A stretch of DNA of 64,000 bases from Verrucomicrobiota bacterium (GTDB taxonomy: Bacteria > Verrucomicrobiota > Verrucomicrobiia > Opitutales > Opitutaceae): the NCBI GenBank assembly GCA_014584295.1, contig JACTNC010000063.1:62001-126000 (forward strand), given 5' to 3'. Made by a program: the position numbers and the translations under genes. Under the pieces are notes generated by a model, which saw nothing but the letters and a program-made list of their open reading frames with translations, made no database searches and was not told where the DNA came from. Below, piece by piece: positions 33,830 to 41,775 of the stretch (positions are counted from its first letter, which is position 1; each line of letters begins with the position of its first letter).

Positions 33830-36100
33830 CTAGAGCTGCGTCACCGCGCGGCCCTTCACGGAACCCGCCGCATCCGCACGCGACGAAATTTCCGCAAGCG
33901 CATCCAGCACTTTCCCTCCGGTGAGCAGTTCCGGCAGTACGATCGGGTCCTTCAAGGCGGGCGCGTAAATCAAATTGAACGGCACCGCTGAACGATTCCA
34001 CCTCGCGAGTTCCTGGGTGATCTTTGGGTCCTTGTTGGTCCAGTCGGCCTTGAAGAGAATCACCTTGCGTCGGCCAAACTCCGACAACACGTCCTTCGAC
34101 GTAAATACCGTGGCCTTGTTGGTCTGACAGGTCGCACACCAGCGCGCCGTGAAATCGACATAGGCGTACTTGCCGGCCGCCTGGGCTGCCGCCACCGCCT
34201 CAGGACTCCATTTTTCCCAGACAACCTGGTAACCCGCTTCGCCGCCTTCCGCCACCTGCGCGGTCGCCGAGCGCGGCCAGCCGAGCCAGACTCCTCCAAC
34301 CAGGAGGGCTGCAGCGGCCGCACCACCGATGAGGCGCCTCGATGTTTTTCCGTGCGGCTGCGCAAAGCGTCCGTAAGCCCAGCCCGACATGGCGATCAGA
34401 ACAAAGGCAAACACGATCATCAGCAGGGCATTCTCATCCGCGGCCGTCTGCGCAGCGAGCACCCAGAGCAACCAGGCAACCGTCGCATAGAGCGGAAAGG
34501 CCATGAGCTGCTTGAATGTCTCCATCCATGCGCCAGGACGCGGCAGGATCCGTGTCGCCTGCGGGAAAATCGACAGCAGCAGGTAGGGCAACGCCAAGCC
34601 GATCGCGATGGCTGTAAAGACAAGCAGCGATTCAACGGGGGCCAACGCAAGCGCAGCACCCAACGCCGGAGCCAGGAAGGGCGCGCTGCACGGCGTGGCG
34701 ACGAGGGTGGCAAGCATGCCGGTGAAGAAGGATCCGCTCAGGCCCTCCCTGCTTTGCAGGCTGGCACCCGCTCCCGTGGCGGAAAGTCCCACCTCAAACA
34801 ACCCGCTCAAATTCAGCGCAAAAATCAGCAGGAAGACCGCCATGCCGAATACAAACGCAGGCGATTGCAACTGGAATCCCCACCCGAGCTGTTCGCCGCC
34901 CGCGCGAAGCGCGAGCAGCAGTCCGGCGAGTGCCCAGAAGGAAATCAGAACTCCCAACGAAAAGGCCAGGCCATGCTGGACGACCTTGGCCTTGTTGCTG
35001 CCGGATTGATTCACAAAACCGAGCACCTTGATGCCCAGCACCGGGAAAACACAGGGCATGAGATTGAGCACCAAGCCTCCCATGAACGCAAGGAACAGCG
35101 TGCCGATCAGGCTCGCTCCCCCACCCGCAACAGTACCTGCGCCGGCTGTTCCGATTCCGGACCCACCGCCTCCCGAGGGAGGCGTGCCCGCATTCACAGC
35201 AGCAACCGTACTCGTCGCGCTGGCCGAAGCGGCCTTCGCAGATGAAAACGGCACATTCACGATAATCCCCGCCGGACCACCCGGCGCTGCCTGCCAGCCG
35301 TTCTTGGCTGTCAGAATGCCGGTAAGCGCCTTGGCGTCCGCGGGGGAATCGGCACCCGTCGACATCTCCATCACGTAGCTGCCGTTCACGAACTTGACGG
35401 TTTGGGGAGCCGCGTAATCAACCACACCCACATCATCGAAGAAATGGATCTCACCAGGGGTATGCGTCATGCCCGCGGGGGGCGTCACGGTGAGTGTGAC
35501 TTTTGTGCCGTCCTTCGTCGCATGAAGCGCCCAGCCTTCAATCGCAGTCGGCAGGGCGCGGAACGCAGCGTCAAAATCCGCGGCAATCGGCGACCGTTCC
35601 GCTGATTTTTCCGCCGTGACCGGAAGTCGAAGTTTCACCGCACCATCGCCCGGCATGCAGGACGCCTCGCACATGAGCCACTCCACGTTTGCAGCCAGCG
35701 TGACCGTCGAGCCCGGTTTGGCATCGGCAGGCACTGCGATCTGAGTAAACAGAAACGTGCGGCCTTCGTATCCGTTTCCCGTTACAGCACCATGCGCATC
35801 CTTCACCGTGTGCGGCGCAGGCCAGACAATTTCACCAGCCTTGTATCCTTCCGGCAGCGTCCACGTCACCGACGTCGGATACCCCGTGCCGGCAACCTTC
35901 CAATAGGAATGCCAGTGCGGATCATGGTCCATCTTCACCGCCACCCAGATCGGCTTGCCCGGTTGCACGGAGGTTTCCGCGGAAACCAGCTCCACCTGGA
36001 CCGCACCATTGCGAACCGACTGACCAAAGATCGGGGCTGTTCCAAAAAGGAACGAAAGGGCTAGCATCAGATAACTCGCGAGGGGAGATTTCGGGTTCAT
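33830..36100 (-). CDS. dsbD: DsbD-family thiol:disulfide interchange protein
   Basis: 756 residues from ATG 36100, giving a signal peptide (to about PIFGQ). The N-terminal periplasmic domain (about 30-280) has the reactive pair in MCEASCMPG. The central membrane domain (about 330-590, eight or more helices) carries GLVLNLMPCVFPVLGIKVL and FVATPCSAPFLAPALG-type segments with the two membrane cysteines. The C-terminal thioredoxin domain has RWCATC (C655, C658). It passes electrons from cytoplasmic thioredoxin to periplasmic thiol proteins. The five-domain thioredoxin-like protein encoded divergently at 37339 is a natural client. Gene name by domain content. Confidence 0.93.
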   Translation of the reverse strand: MNPKSPLASYLMLALSFLFGTAPIFGQSVRNGAVQVELVSAETSVQPGKPIWVAVKMDHDPHWHSYWKVAGTGYPTSVTWTLPEGYKAGEIVWPAPHTVKDAHGAVTGNGYEGRTFLFTQIAVPADAKPGSTVTLAANVEWLMCEASCMPGDGAVKLRLPVTAEKSAERSPIAADFDAAFRALPTAIEGWALHATKDGTKVTLTVTPPAGMTHTPGEIHFFDDVGVVDYAAPQTVKFVNGSYVMEMSTGADSPADAKALTGILTAKNGWQAAPGGPAGIIVNVPFSSAKAASASATSTVAAVNAGTPPSGGGGSGIGTAGAGTVAGGGASLIGTLFLAFMGGLVLNLMPCVFPVLGIKVLGFVNQSGSNKAKVVQHGLAFSLGVLISFWALAGLLLALRAGGEQLGWGFQLQSPAFVFGMAVFLLIFALNLSGLFEVGLSATGAGASLQSREGLSGSFFTGMLATLVATPCSAPFLAPALGAALALAPVESLLVFTAIAIGLALPYLLLSIFPQATRILPRPGAWMETFKQLMAFPLYATVAWLLWVLAAQTAADENALLMIVFAFVLIAMSGWAYGRFAQPHGKTSRRLIGGAAAAALLVGGVWLGWPRSATAQVAEGGEAGYQVVWEKWSPEAVAAAQAAGKYAYVDFTARWCATCQTNKATVFTSKDVLSEFGRRKVILFKADWTNKDPKITQELARWNRSAVPFNLIYAPALKDPIVLPELLTGGKVLDALAEISSRADAAGSVKGRAVTQL

Positions 36101-36128
36101 GACAAAAATTCCAGTGTGCAAGTGCGGC

Positions 36129-37175
36129 TCAGCGCATGAGTTCTACGCTAGCCGGATTCGCTTCCGATACAAGGGAGCCAACGAAAAGCTTTGTCGAATA
36201 ATAGCGTTCCGCACGGTCGCACAAAATGGTAACAACTCGTGAACCTTCCGGCAACTGGGCAGCAGTACGCAGTGCGGCAATGACATTTGCACCCGAGGAC
36301 GTGCCCACCAGCAATCCAAACTCCGTTGCCAAGCGGCGCGTCATGGTGATGGCGTCGGCACTTGCGACCTTCTCCTTGGCGTCGACCTTCAATCCCTTGA
36401 TCAGAGGTGGGATATACCCGCCGGCAACACCTTCGATATTGTGGCAGCAGGGGGATTCACCGGACAGCATGGCAGCCTCGGCAGGCTCCATGGCGACTAT
36501 TCTCACCTGCGGATTGTGCGCCCGCAGCGCACGGCTGACTCCATTGAGCGTTCCACCTGTCCCATACCCGGATACAAACGCATCCACCTGCCCGTTCATC
36601 TGCGAAATGATTTCCTGGCCGGTGTGCTCCAGGTGATCCAAGGCGTTCAGGGGATTCTCAAACTGTCGCGGAAGAAAGTACCGGCTGTCCTCCTTCGCCA
36701 TGCTTGCCGAGATCTCAATGCCGGTCACATAACCCCGCGTTGCTGCAAACAACTGCAATTCTGCGCCGAAATGCCGCATCAGATGCCGCCGCTCGACACT
36801 CGCGGTATCCGACATGAGAATCTTTACCCGCACACCGAAAAGTGCGCCGACCATCGCGAGTGCGATTCCTGTATTGCCACTCGTACACTCCAGGACCGTG
36901 GTGTCCGGCCCGAGCAGTCCCCTCTTTCGCGCATCAGACAGAATCGTCAGTGCGAGCCGATCCTTGATCGATCCGCTTGGGTTCAGGTACTCGCATTTTA
37001 CATGCAAGGTGATCCCCTCCGCGCGGAAATGAAGCGGAATCAAGGGCGTGTTGCCAATGAGCGACAGGATGGGGGGAAGCGCCACCCCATTTGTCTGGGA
37101 TGCTCGCGCTGCCGACGGCCTGCGCCCTGCCGGGCGGATCTTCGCAAGGCGGGAAGGTGATGGGTTGCTCGCCAT
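36129..37175 (-). CDS. Cysteine synthase / cystathionine beta-synthase-family PLP enzyme
   Basis: 348 residues from ATG 37175. The fold-type II PLP features are present: NTPLIPLHF, the Schiff-base lysine in NPSGSIKDRLAL, the substrate loop ECTSGNTGIALA, the phosphate loop GYGTGGTLNG, and the serine in VGTSSGANVIAAL. It should make cysteine from O-acetylserine and sulfide or perform a related beta-replacement. The divergence from CysK (for example CDRAERYYSTKLF with a long N-terminal tail) is in line with both the CysK and CysM groups. It is 28 bp upstream of dsbD on the same strand, which hints at shared thiol metabolism. Confidence 0.88.
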   Translation of the reverse strand: MASNPSPSRLAKIRPAGRRPSAARASQTNGVALPPILSLIGNTPLIPLHFRAEGITLHVKCEYLNPSGSIKDRLALTILSDARKRGLLGPDTTVLECTSGNTGIALAMVGALFGVRVKILMSDTASVERRHLMRHFGAELQLFAATRGYVTGIEISASMAKEDSRYFLPRQFENPLNALDHLEHTGQEIISQMNGQVDAFVSGYGTGGTLNGVSRALRAHNPQVRIVAMEPAEAAMLSGESPCCHNIEGVAGGYIPPLIKGLKVDAKEKVASADAITMTRRLATEFGLLVGTSSGANVIAALRTAAQLPEGSRVVTILCDRAERYYSTKLFVGSLVSEANPASVELMR

Positions 37176-37338
37176 TGCTGCTTGTATACCACGCCACAAA
37201 CGTCGCTCCAATAGGTCAAAAGGGGGAAACCGCGCGACTCGTCGCGAGTTATTACCGTCGGCCTATTCGACAGGACGCCGCGGTGTGCTACCGTGACACC
37301 TTGTTCTTAAGGAACGCTCATCCCTGAATTACCAACCC

Positions 37339-40300
37339 ATGAAATCATTGCTCTTGCCGATTCTCATTTTCGCCGCGGCAGGCACGGCCACTGTGGCTTT
37401 CGCCCAGGCCACCGACACCGTCGCGCCCTCCTCAACACCGAGTTCGGCATCTCCCCAACTGAAGGCAGGCGATCTCGCACCCGACTTCGAAGTCGTGGGA
37501 CCCGATGGCAAGACGATCAGGCTGTCCGACTTCCGCGGGAAGATGGTCCTCGTCGACATCTGGGCGACCTGGTGCGGTCCCTGCGTCGCATCGATGCCAC
37601 ACAACAGTGAAATCGCGAAGAAGTTCGCAAAGGACGACCTCGTCGTGCTCGCTGTGTGCGCAGATGACAGCCGCAAGAACTACGACGGCTGGGTGAAACG
37701 CAATGCCTCCAAGTATGCCTTTCTCACGGCGCACGATACCGCGGGCAAAGACAACTGGGACAATTCCATTTTCAACACGAAGTACCGTGTATCCGGTTTT
37801 CCCACGCTCTTTCTCATCGACCGAAATGGACGCCTCGTCGGACAGACCTCCGGCGGCGGCAACAATGAAAATCCCCACCTGACACGTCTCCTCGCAAAGG
37901 GCGGTATTCCCATCGACACGTCTCACCTTCCGCCCGAGCCGACGGGACAACCCAAGTCGATTCCCGCGATGACCAAGACAATGGCCATGGGCATGGGCGC
38001 ACCAATGCAGGCGGCCGCTGCCTCCGCCAGTCCGACCTCCCGGTTTGCCTCCATGGCTGCAGGCACAAGTGTCCCCGACTTCACCATGCTCGACGTTTCG
38101 GGCAAGGAAGTGAAACTGTCCTCGATCCTCGGAAAGCCGACGCTGATCGCGTTCTGGACGGGCGCACGAGCCCCCGCCGAAGATGTCGCCCAGATCCACT
38201 CCACGTACAAGGACAAGGGGCTCCAGGTCATCGGCATCAATACCGCCACGGACAACGCAGAATTTGCCAAATGGTACGCGGCAAATCGCAGCGCAATCCC
38301 CTTCCCCGTCTACTCTGATCCGGCGGGCAAGGCCCCGATGGAGAGCATCTCTTACATGACCTTCGGCGCGGGCATGTACCCCGCCTACGGCATGATTGAC
38401 GCAAAGGGAAAACTCGTGGGAGGCATGATCGGCATGGGCCCCAAGGTGAGCGGATGGCTTCGGGATCTCGTGAAAAACGCGGGTTTTCCCCTCACACCGT
38501 CGGACGAGAACATGCTCGCCGCCGTTACGAAGGAAGCCGCTGCCGCGAAACCCGCTGCTGACACAACAATGAAGGCCGCAACCATCACTCCTCGCGCAGG
38601 CGGCGAGATGGCGCCCGCGCGCCCCGCAACCCTCGGCGCAGGTGCGGTCGCACCCGATTTCGTCATGCATACGGTCGATGGTCGCGAGGTGCGGCTTTCG
38701 GACTTCAAGGGAAAGATCGTGATCCTCGACTTCTGGGCCACGTGGTGCGGACCGTGTATCGCGTCCTTTCCTCACACGCAGAAAGTCGCCGCGAAATACA
38801 AGGATCAGGACGTTGTTGTCCTGGCCTCGGGCACGAGCGACAAGATCGACGCCTTCAAGAAGTGGATCCCGAAGAACCAGCCGAAGTATCCCGATATCCA
38901 ATTCACCTTTGACCCCAACGAACGCGGTTCCGCAACCGAGGCGGAACGCGCGTCGGCCAAGCTCTATCACGTCGTCGGCATTCCCACCCAGTTCATCATC
39001 GGACGCGATGGAAAGATTGCGGCCACCGTTGTCGGCAACGCCGGCGAGAGTGACGCCCGAACCGAAACCGCCCTCGCAGGACTGGGCGTCAAGGTGGATG
39101 CCAGCATTGTCGAGAAGGGCAAGGAGCAGCTCAGGGAAGCAGCAGAGCGCGAGGCTGCACAACGCGAAGCAGCGAAGACTCCGCGCCCGCCGTTCTACGA
39201 AGACTTCGGTAAGCTGAAGGCCGGAGAGATCCCTCCACCGGTGGATGTCATCACTGCGGATGGTCAGACAAAAAAGCTCTCCGACCTCACCGCCGGAAAG
39301 GTGGCTGTCATCGGCATCTGGAACGCCTCCATGGGGCCGCCGACTCCCATGCAGCAGATGTGGGAATCCTGGAACAACAGCTACCGCGATTCGAATGTCA
39401 CCTTTGTCGGACTCAGTGCATTTGGCTCGCGCGAGGACTTCAACGCCTGGGTCGCCAAGACCAAGGACGCCATCTCTTTCCCGGTCGTCCTCGACCCGGC
39501 GGGCAGCCCACCGAGGCCGGAGAAGGACTATGCCGATCTCACGGATGAAGAGAAAGGTGCCTACGCCGCAAAGTCACGTGAGCACATGAAGCATGTCATC
39601 CCCTTCCTCTTGGGCGGGGTCATCACCCCGATTCCCTCGGGCATGGTGCTCGACGCGAAGGGCAAGCTCGTCGGGTGGTTTGCGGGCTTCGGCGATCATG
39701 CGTCCGAGGCTGTCGCTAATCTGCTCCTGCGGGCAGGTGTGACCCTCAAGCCGGAACACAAGCCCTCACGCATCTGGACTGCTGAGGAAACCAAGCCCGC
39801 CCCCGCTGAGGCGCGCAAGAGCACGATCGCCATCGGGAAGATGGCGCCTGATTTTGAAACCACCACGCTTGATGGGAAGGCGATCCGGATTTCGGACTAC
39901 AAGGGCAAGGTTGTGATTCTCGATTTCTGGGCCACCTGGTGCGGACCCTGCATGAGCGCCATGCCGCACACCCAGGAGGTTGCCGCAAAGTACAAGGACC
40001 AGGGTGTGGTTGTCCTCGGCTCATGCACGAGCGACGGGCGCGCCCAGTTCGAACGCTGGGTGAAGGCGAACCAGGAGAAATATCCCGACATTGTCTGGAG
40101 CCACGACAAGGAAGAGCGCGGCCCGAAACGCGCATCGTTCAACCTCTACGGTGTATCGGGAATTCCAACACAGTTCATCATCAACCGCGAAGGCCGCATT
40201 GTTGATATGGTGGTCGGATACATGCAGGGCGAAGCGATCCTTGACGCCGCGCTGGCCAAGGCGGGTGTCAACGTCGATCCCGCGCTTGTCGAGAAGGGTG

Positions 40301-40383
40301 CTGCCGATCTGAAACGCCGTGCCGTGCTCGCGGGAGAAGCTCCTGCCCCCGCGCCCAAGCTCGTGCCGCCGACAAAGCGGTAG
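37339..40383 (+). CDS. Secreted five-domain TlpA/thioredoxin-like protein with alternating active and inactive domains
   Basis: 1014 residues with a signal peptide (1-22). Five tandem TlpA-like domains are visible, each opening with a variant of G-x-x-APDF. Domains 1, 3 and 5 carry WCGPC (C79/C82, C470/C473, C868/C871). Domain 2 (about 240-390) has FWTGARAPA and domain 4 (about 620-805) has IWNASMGPP where the CxxC should be, so neither can be redox active. The VSGFPT, VGIPT and VSGIPT turns provide the cis-proline in the active domains. Linkers are rich in Ala, Pro and Glu. It is probably periplasmic and reduced by DsbD. I know no well-studied protein of this exact layout. Confidence 0.9.
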   Translation: MKSLLLPILIFAAAGTATVAFAQATDTVAPSSTPSSASPQLKAGDLAPDFEVVGPDGKTIRLSDFRGKMVLVDIWATWCGPCVASMPHNSEIAKKFAKDDLVVLAVCADDSRKNYDGWVKRNASKYAFLTAHDTAGKDNWDNSIFNTKYRVSGFPTLFLIDRNGRLVGQTSGGGNNENPHLTRLLAKGGIPIDTSHLPPEPTGQPKSIPAMTKTMAMGMGAPMQAAAASASPTSRFASMAAGTSVPDFTMLDVSGKEVKLSSILGKPTLIAFWTGARAPAEDVAQIHSTYKDKGLQVIGINTATDNAEFAKWYAANRSAIPFPVYSDPAGKAPMESISYMTFGAGMYPAYGMIDAKGKLVGGMIGMGPKVSGWLRDLVKNAGFPLTPSDENMLAAVTKEAAAAKPAADTTMKAATITPRAGGEMAPARPATLGAGAVAPDFVMHTVDGREVRLSDFKGKIVILDFWATWCGPCIASFPHTQKVAAKYKDQDVVVLASGTSDKIDAFKKWIPKNQPKYPDIQFTFDPNERGSATEAERASAKLYHVVGIPTQFIIGRDGKIAATVVGNAGESDARTETALAGLGVKVDASIVEKGKEQLREAAEREAAQREAAKTPRPPFYEDFGKLKAGEIPPPVDVITADGQTKKLSDLTAGKVAVIGIWNASMGPPTPMQQMWESWNNSYRDSNVTFVGLSAFGSREDFNAWVAKTKDAISFPVVLDPAGSPPRPEKDYADLTDEEKGAYAAKSREHMKHVIPFLLGGVITPIPSGMVLDAKGKLVGWFAGFGDHASEAVANLLLRAGVTLKPEHKPSRIWTAEETKPAPAEARKSTIAIGKMAPDFETTTLDGKAIRISDYKGKVVILDFWATWCGPCMSAMPHTQEVAAKYKDQGVVVLGSCTSDGRAQFERWVKANQEKYPDIVWSHDKEERGPKRASFNLYGVSGIPTQFIINREGRIVDMVVGYMQGEAILDAALAKAGVNVDPALVEKGAADLKRRAVLAGEAPAPAPKLVPPTKR

Positions 40384-41625
40384 TTGAACCCGCAAGCGTT
40401 CTCCGTCAGGATTCGTGCCGAGGTGAAAGGAAAAAAGGCATCACCCAGCACGAAGCCTTCTGCAATCGAGGTCCGGGATCGTTCAGCGCATCTGGATGAT
40501 CCCGCGCTTCGACGCATGATCGTCGACATGCAGGTCGCCGCCAGCATCCCGGAGCTCTGGAAGGCGCTCCATCGGCTGCTCCAGCAGGCAATTCCAAACC
40601 ATCACTCGACGACACTCTTTCTCGATGCGATGGAAAAAAACCCGGGGGCACTCACCCTGCATTCGCAGCCCTCCCGCAAACCTCCGGAATGGTGGAAGGC
40701 AAGGGCACGGCTCTCACCTACGCATGCGTGGCTGGACGCCCATCCCGGCGTCAAGCTCTACAGCCTGGACGATGTTGTTCCCGACCGCGTTGCGCTTAAG
40801 AACAGCGATTTCTACCGCCACGTCCTCATTCCCGAGGGCTGGGACAAACTCCTGGGCCTGACCCTCTGGGAGAAGGGCGAGCGCAAGAGCATCCTCTGTC
40901 TGCGGCGCGCGATGAACCAGCCGGCATTCAGCGAGGGCGAGAAGGCGCTGATGCTGGAGATTCATCCGTTTCTAGATCGAAACCTGCGTCGCCTTGAAAA
41001 ACACGAGGAGGAAGTCGTCGCGCGCAACAGCCTGCAGCAATTCATCAATCTCCTGCCTCAGGGCATCCTCCTCGTGAACGCGCGACACGAGCTCGTGTTT
41101 GCGAATCACGAGGCCTTCGAGGCATGCGCCGTCTGGAATCACGGCGCCGCTGCCGCACGCCAGCTTAACGGCCGCGCCGTCTTCGCGGTACCGCCCGCCT
41201 TCATTGAGGTTTACCATGAGCTCATGTCGCGGCACTACGCGGCTGCGCTCGCCGATCCGGATGGACACCATCCGCCGGAGAAACGACGCCTGATCCATCC
41301 GACACTCCCGCACATGCAGGCAGACCTGTCGCTCTTCTCCCTGGACGACCCGCTGCTCTCGCGACCCAATCTCTTTGCGCAGATCATCAACCGCGAGTCC
41401 CTGAACCCCTCGGTACCCGCGACGATGGATCGCCAGTTGACCGTCCTGGCGCGCCTGACCCAGCGCGAGAAGGAAGTCGCCCTCCTTGTGCGCGACGGGC
41501 TCAGCAACGACGAGATCGCCCAGCGCCTTTCCAAGGGCGTGGGCACGGTGAAGAACCAGTTGCAGTCGATCTTTGGAAAACTGGAAATCGACTCACGCGC
41601 CAAACTGATCTCGCTGCTGCGGTAG
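40384..41625 (+). CDS. LuxR-type regulator with GAF/PAS-like sensor region
   Basis: 413 residues if TTG 40384 is the start, directly after the stop of the thioredoxin-like gene; GTG 40426 is an alternative and neither has a clear Shine-Dalgarno. Residues about 45-215 resemble a GAF-type sensor (PALRRMIVDMQVAASIPELW to FLDRNLRRLEKHEEE). Residues 220-330 look PAS-like (LLPQGILLVNARHELVFANH). Residues about 350-413 form the LuxR/NarL HTH (LTQREKEVALLVRDGLSNDE, then GTVKNQLQSIFGKLEIDSRAKL). It may be co-transcribed with the thioredoxin-like gene; no phosphoreceiver domain is present. The ligand and targets are unknown. Confidence 0.8.
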   Translation: MNPQAFSVRIRAEVKGKKASPSTKPSAIEVRDRSAHLDDPALRRMIVDMQVAASIPELWKALHRLLQQAIPNHHSTTLFLDAMEKNPGALTLHSQPSRKPPEWWKARARLSPTHAWLDAHPGVKLYSLDDVVPDRVALKNSDFYRHVLIPEGWDKLLGLTLWEKGERKSILCLRRAMNQPAFSEGEKALMLEIHPFLDRNLRRLEKHEEEVVARNSLQQFINLLPQGILLVNARHELVFANHEAFEACAVWNHGAAAARQLNGRAVFAVPPAFIEVYHELMSRHYAAALADPDGHHPPEKRRLIHPTLPHMQADLSLFSLDDPLLSRPNLFAQIINRESLNPSVPATMDRQLTVLARLTQREKEVALLVRDGLSNDEIAQRLSKGVGTVKNQLQSIFGKLEIDSRAKLISLLR

Positions 41626-41631
41626 TCTGCC

Positions 41632-41651
41632 GGTCATGCTTCGGCGTGACC
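41632..41651. repeat. Hairpin with UUCG tetraloop after the luxR-type gene
   Basis: GGTCATGC (41632-41639), loop TTCG, GCGTGACC (41644-41651) gives an 8-bp stem with one G-T pair and a C(UUCG)G tetraloop, 6 bases after the stop at 41625. There is no T run on either side. It may protect the mRNA end or help rho-independent stopping in this GC-rich genome, but it is not a classical terminator. Confidence 0.5.
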
Positions 41652-41775
41652 AAAGCGCGGCGACAAGTCCGTCGAGCTGTACCGCCGAATGCTGAATTGT
41701 CAGCGAAGTCAGAATGGCCCGATGCCGCGCCCGTTAACTCGCGCTTCGGGCCAATCCCAACGTCACGTTTCTGAA

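Noticed and set aside
37432-39162. Minus-strand open frame of 576 residues inside the thioredoxin-like gene
   Set aside because: It is a shadow of the repeated TlpA domains; the + strand frame carries all conserved motifs.
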